Positions 5,417 to 6,755 of a stretch of 6,755 nucleotides of DNA are shown in pieces (the first letter of the stretch is position 1; every line of letters begins with the position of its first letter). The stretch is taken from contig CALGBY010000018.1 in NCBI GenBank assembly GCA_937886445.1, positions 1-6,755 on the forward strand. Direction: 5' to 3'. The notes below the pieces were generated by a model that worked only from the letters and a program-made list of their open reading frames with translations, was not told where the DNA came from and searched no databases. The translations under genes and the position numbers were made by a program. The stretch is from an uncultured Clostridia bacterium (GTDB lineage Bacteria > Bacillota > Clostridia > Christensenellales > Aristaeellaceae).

Positions 5417-5695
5417 TCAATAAACATAATCAGTTTCCCAAGCAAATGCCTTAACCCAGTTTTGCAAAGATTCATAATGAAAATCGTTAATATAACCGTT
5501 ATTAAATGCGTTATTGACATATATGGTCATGGCTCTTTTGTATGAGTCAAGAGACCAGCCTTTCTCAATGTGAATGTTGTGTTCCTTCTTCAGGTCATTC
5601 AGTATCTCCAAATAATGCTTCGAACTTTCCTCATGTGTCAAACCGCCCACAACGTTTTCCAGCATCTTATCGTTTAATGCTTCAAAATCTTTCAT
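5417..5695 (-). CDS. Double-glycine leader peptide, bacteriocin-like or signalling precursor (92 aa)
   Basis: The N-terminus is MKDFEALNDKMLENVVGG, an 18-residue leader ending in Gly-Gly. It fits the double-glycine consensus: L at -12, a polar residue at -11, L at -7, V at -4, G at -2 and -1. Such leaders are cut by the C39 peptidase domain of PCAT-type ABC exporters during secretion. The predicted 74-residue product is charged and amphipathic, rich in Asn, Tyr, Glu and Lys, and has no cysteine. That argues against a lanthipeptide, sactipeptide or disulfide-stabilised pediocin-like product. AGGAGG lies 8 nt before ATG. The gene is clearly more AT-rich than its neighbours and has its own promoter and terminator. 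No exporter, immunity or modification gene is in the window. I do not recognise the core; it could be an unmodified class II-type bacteriocin, a signal peptide or a RiPP precursor acted on elsewhere. Confidence 0.75.
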   Translation of the reverse strand: MKDFEALNDKMLENVVGGLTHEESSKHYLEILNDLKKEHNIHIEKGWSLDSYKRAMTIYVNNAFNNGYINDFHYESLQNWVKAFAWETDYVY

Positions 5696-5739
5696 TTATT
5701 TGTCCTCCTAAAAGTTTATCGAGTAGCTGTTTGTATTTG

Positions 5740-5768
5740 ATTATACGAGCGAAAATGGGAAAAGGCTA
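5740..5768 (-). promoter_or_regulatory. Promoter of the double-glycine peptide gene: perfect -10, poor -35
   Basis: Minus strand: TATAAT at 5745-5740. The hexamer 17 bp upstream (5768-5763) is TAGCCT, unlike TTGACA, and there is no extended -10. Transcription would start near 5733, leaving a leader of about 38 nt. A good -10 with a poor -35 suggests dependence on an activator, which fits the direct repeats just upstream. Confidence 0.55.
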
Positions 5769-5774
5769 CTGTTT

Positions 5775-5844
5775 TTGAGAAATTGTTATTGCTATTTGTT
5801 ATTTGTGTTATTTGAGTTATTTTGAGAAATGTTGAGAAATGTTG
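5775..5844. repeat. Cluster of short direct repeats upstream of the peptide promoter
   Basis: TGAGAAAT occurs three times in one orientation: 5776-5783, 5823-5830 and 5833-5840. The last two belong to a 10-bp tandem, TTGAGAAATG at 5822-5831 and 5832-5841, exactly one helical turn apart. Between them GTTATTT recurs at 5798, 5807 and 5816, a 9-bp period, with a related GTTATT at 5785. The nearest copy ends 7 bp from the -35 position. This layout suits cooperative binding of a regulator, for example a LytTR-type activator of a bacteriocin regulon. I do not see a recognised consensus. Confidence 0.6.
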
Positions 5845-5932
5845 TACTGAAAAACACCCCATACTTTTCTCCGCAAATTCCTGTTTGTCGTTTAGTTCTC
5901 TTAATCTGACTTAAGTGTCCATAATAAAGATA

Positions 5933-5974
5933 TTGACTCACAAGACACAGACAAACTATAATTTGTCGTTTTTT
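5933..5974 (+). promoter_or_regulatory. Promoter-like sequence overlapping a small hairpin, plus strand
   Basis: TTGACT (5933-5938) and TATAAT (5957-5962) are 18 bp apart, a good sigma-A match. The -10 lies in the loop and arm of GACAAA-CTATAA-TTTGTC (5950-5967), followed by G and six T, which also resembles a weak terminator. No plus-strand gene follows. A transcript would run antisense to the acetyltransferase gene. It may be a chance match in AT-rich DNA. Confidence 0.3.
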
Positions 5975-6019
5975 CAACATATCGAACGACCTTGACGTGA
6001 GTATTTCGGTGTTCGTTCA

Positions 6020-6574
6020 TCAGAGTTCCATTTCACACTCATAGCATTTCAGCGTTTTTCCGCGGTATTCCTCATCAGCCGAATGTCCGTTGGGATGCAT
6101 GCCGCACTTTTCCATCACTTTCAGGCTTCCGATATTTCCTTCAAAATATCCAGCGATTACCCTTTTGAAACCCATTTCCCTGAGTTCATTAATAATCGCA
6201 GCAACTGCTTCAGTTGCAAATCCATGACCTTTATACGCCGGGTCAATCACATATCCAACTTCAATTCTTATGTCGTCGTGACCGCAGTCATTCACGAACC
6301 CGATCATATAACCATCCAAATAGACACCATATTCAAGATGTGTTGTATCATCAATCTGACTGAATTCGATCAGCTTATCCGCAAGCGTATAGAACTCCGA
6401 TTTTTGGGAATAGTCTGGAACCATAAAGGTTGCTGTGATCTCTGGGTTCTGCATCATTTCAACAAGACGATCTCTGTCTTCTTTCCGATAGGGATGCATC
6501 GTCAGCCTTTCTGTAATGATTTGCTCTTTTTTAATAATTAGTCTGCGCATTACTTGCTCACTCCTATATCTCAT
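6020..6574 (-). CDS. GNAT family N-acetyltransferase, RimJ/RimL-like (184 aa)
   Basis: The protein has the standard layout of RimJ/RimL-type GNAT enzymes, which move an acetyl group from acetyl-CoA to an amine: ITERLTMHPYRKEDRDRLVE (20-39) as beta1/alpha1; EVGYVIDPAYKGHGFATEAV (105-124) as motif A, with the KGHGFA pyrophosphate-binding loop; and GNIGSLKVMEKCGM (146-159) as motif B with the conserved Asn, Ser and EKxGM. Relatives acetylate ribosomal proteins, antibiotics or small metabolites; the substrate cannot be told here. ATG 6574 has AGGAGG 12 nt upstream. ATG 6550, in the same frame, has AGGAG 10 nt upstream and gives a family-typical N-terminus, so it may be the true start. The 5' end overlaps the tail of another reading frame by 11 bp. 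Confidence 0.88.
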   Translation of the reverse strand: MRYRSEQVMRRLIIKKEQIITERLTMHPYRKEDRDRLVEMMQNPEITATFMVPDYSQKSEFYTLADKLIEFSQIDDTTHLEYGVYLDGYMIGFVNDCGHDDIRIEVGYVIDPAYKGHGFATEAVAAIINELREMGFKRVIAGYFEGNIGSLKVMEKCGMHPNGHSADEEYRGKTLKCYECEMEL

Positions 6575-6698
6575 TGAAATTGAAATCCTCCTTTGCTACA
6601 GGCGGTTTTGCAATTCCGTAATGTCTTTTTAGTTCATATGCCGTTTTTCGTCCGTATCTGTCAGTTTCTTCAGTATATCTTCCACATTCTCCAATAAA
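6564..6698 (-). pseudogene. C-terminal end of an unidentified gene upstream of the acetyltransferase
   Basis: This minus-strand frame reads GRYTEETDRYGRKTAYELKR, then HYGIAKPPVAKEDFNFNEI, and stops at TAG 6566-6564, 11 bp inside the acetyltransferase gene. The composition looks like real protein: charged, helical and ending in an acidic tail. It also contains the AAAGGAGG used by the next gene. However, TGA at 6701-6699 closes the frame upstream and no ATG, GTG or TTG lies between, so the gene has lost its start, has a nonsense change or is joined by a frameshift. I do not recognise the family. Confidence 0.3.
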
Positions 6699-6755
6699 TC
6701 AAAGTTTCACCGGATGAACGTCCCGGCAAGAGTTGCCTGACTGCTTATCACAAAC

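Noticed and set aside
5775..5844. CRISPR array or plasmid iteron origin
   Set aside because: The repeat units are 8-10 bp with almost no spacers, and there is no cas or rep gene. A promoter-side regulator site is simpler.
5792..5980. 62-codon minus-strand frame upstream of the peptide gene
   Set aside because: It lacks a ribosome binding site, runs through the direct-repeat array and ends in low-complexity NNSNNTNNK created by those repeats.
5986..6017. Inverted repeat GAACGA/TCGTTC after the acetyltransferase gene as a terminator
   Set aside because: The 6-bp stem has a long loop, a bulged extension and no T tract on the minus strand; not convincing.

Overview
The window looks like a piece of a Clostridia-type Firmicute chromosome, probably a gut Lachnospiraceae or Oscillospirales relative. 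Three things suggest this: strong AGGAGG-type ribosome binding sites, hybrid histidine kinases with the VEDNE(L/M)NREIA receiver signature, and a tail-protein remnant resembling those of Firmicutes siphophages. This placement is inference; there is no marker gene. The window holds four apparently intact genes among decayed pieces, so it reads as an accessory region with past mobile-element traffic.

Layout. (1) 1-650, plus strand: a hybrid histidine kinase that has lost everything upstream of its ATPase G2 box. It carries an in-frame TAG at 108-110, but its receiver domain is still open. (2) 659-2899, plus: an apparently intact dCache hybrid histidine kinase, a paralogue of the remnant, 11 bp behind it. 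(3) 2900-3332, no gene: two plus-strand terminator-like hairpins (3024-3061 and 3104-3150) and a 38-bp near-perfect palindrome (3181-3218). They lie between the kinase and a convergent minus-strand gene. (4) 3333-4349, minus: a secreted HExxH zinc metallopeptidase-like protein with a GTG start and a well-formed extended -10 promoter. A 16-bp direct repeat (3247-3262 and 4459-4474) flanks it. (5) 4475-5292: debris. It contains the N-terminus of a probable IS transposase (plus), a short hydrophobic reading frame (minus), and a phage distal-tail (Dit) gene (minus) broken by one in-frame TGA. (6) 5315-5844, minus: a small AT-rich single-gene unit encoding a 92-residue peptide with a double-glycine leader. 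It has its own terminator, a perfect -10 box and a 70-bp array of short direct repeats upstream. (7) 6020-6574, minus: a RimJ/RimL-like GNAT acetyltransferase, overlapping the end of an unidentified upstream reading frame.

How the parts relate. The kinase pair is a sensory module whose output partner is not in the window; the second kinase passes phosphate at least to its own receiver. The double-glycine peptide looks like a regulated secreted peptide or bacteriocin-like precursor. No PCAT transporter, immunity gene or modification enzyme is visible, so this role is inferred from the leader and promoter structure. The peptide unit and its repeat array are the most interesting content.
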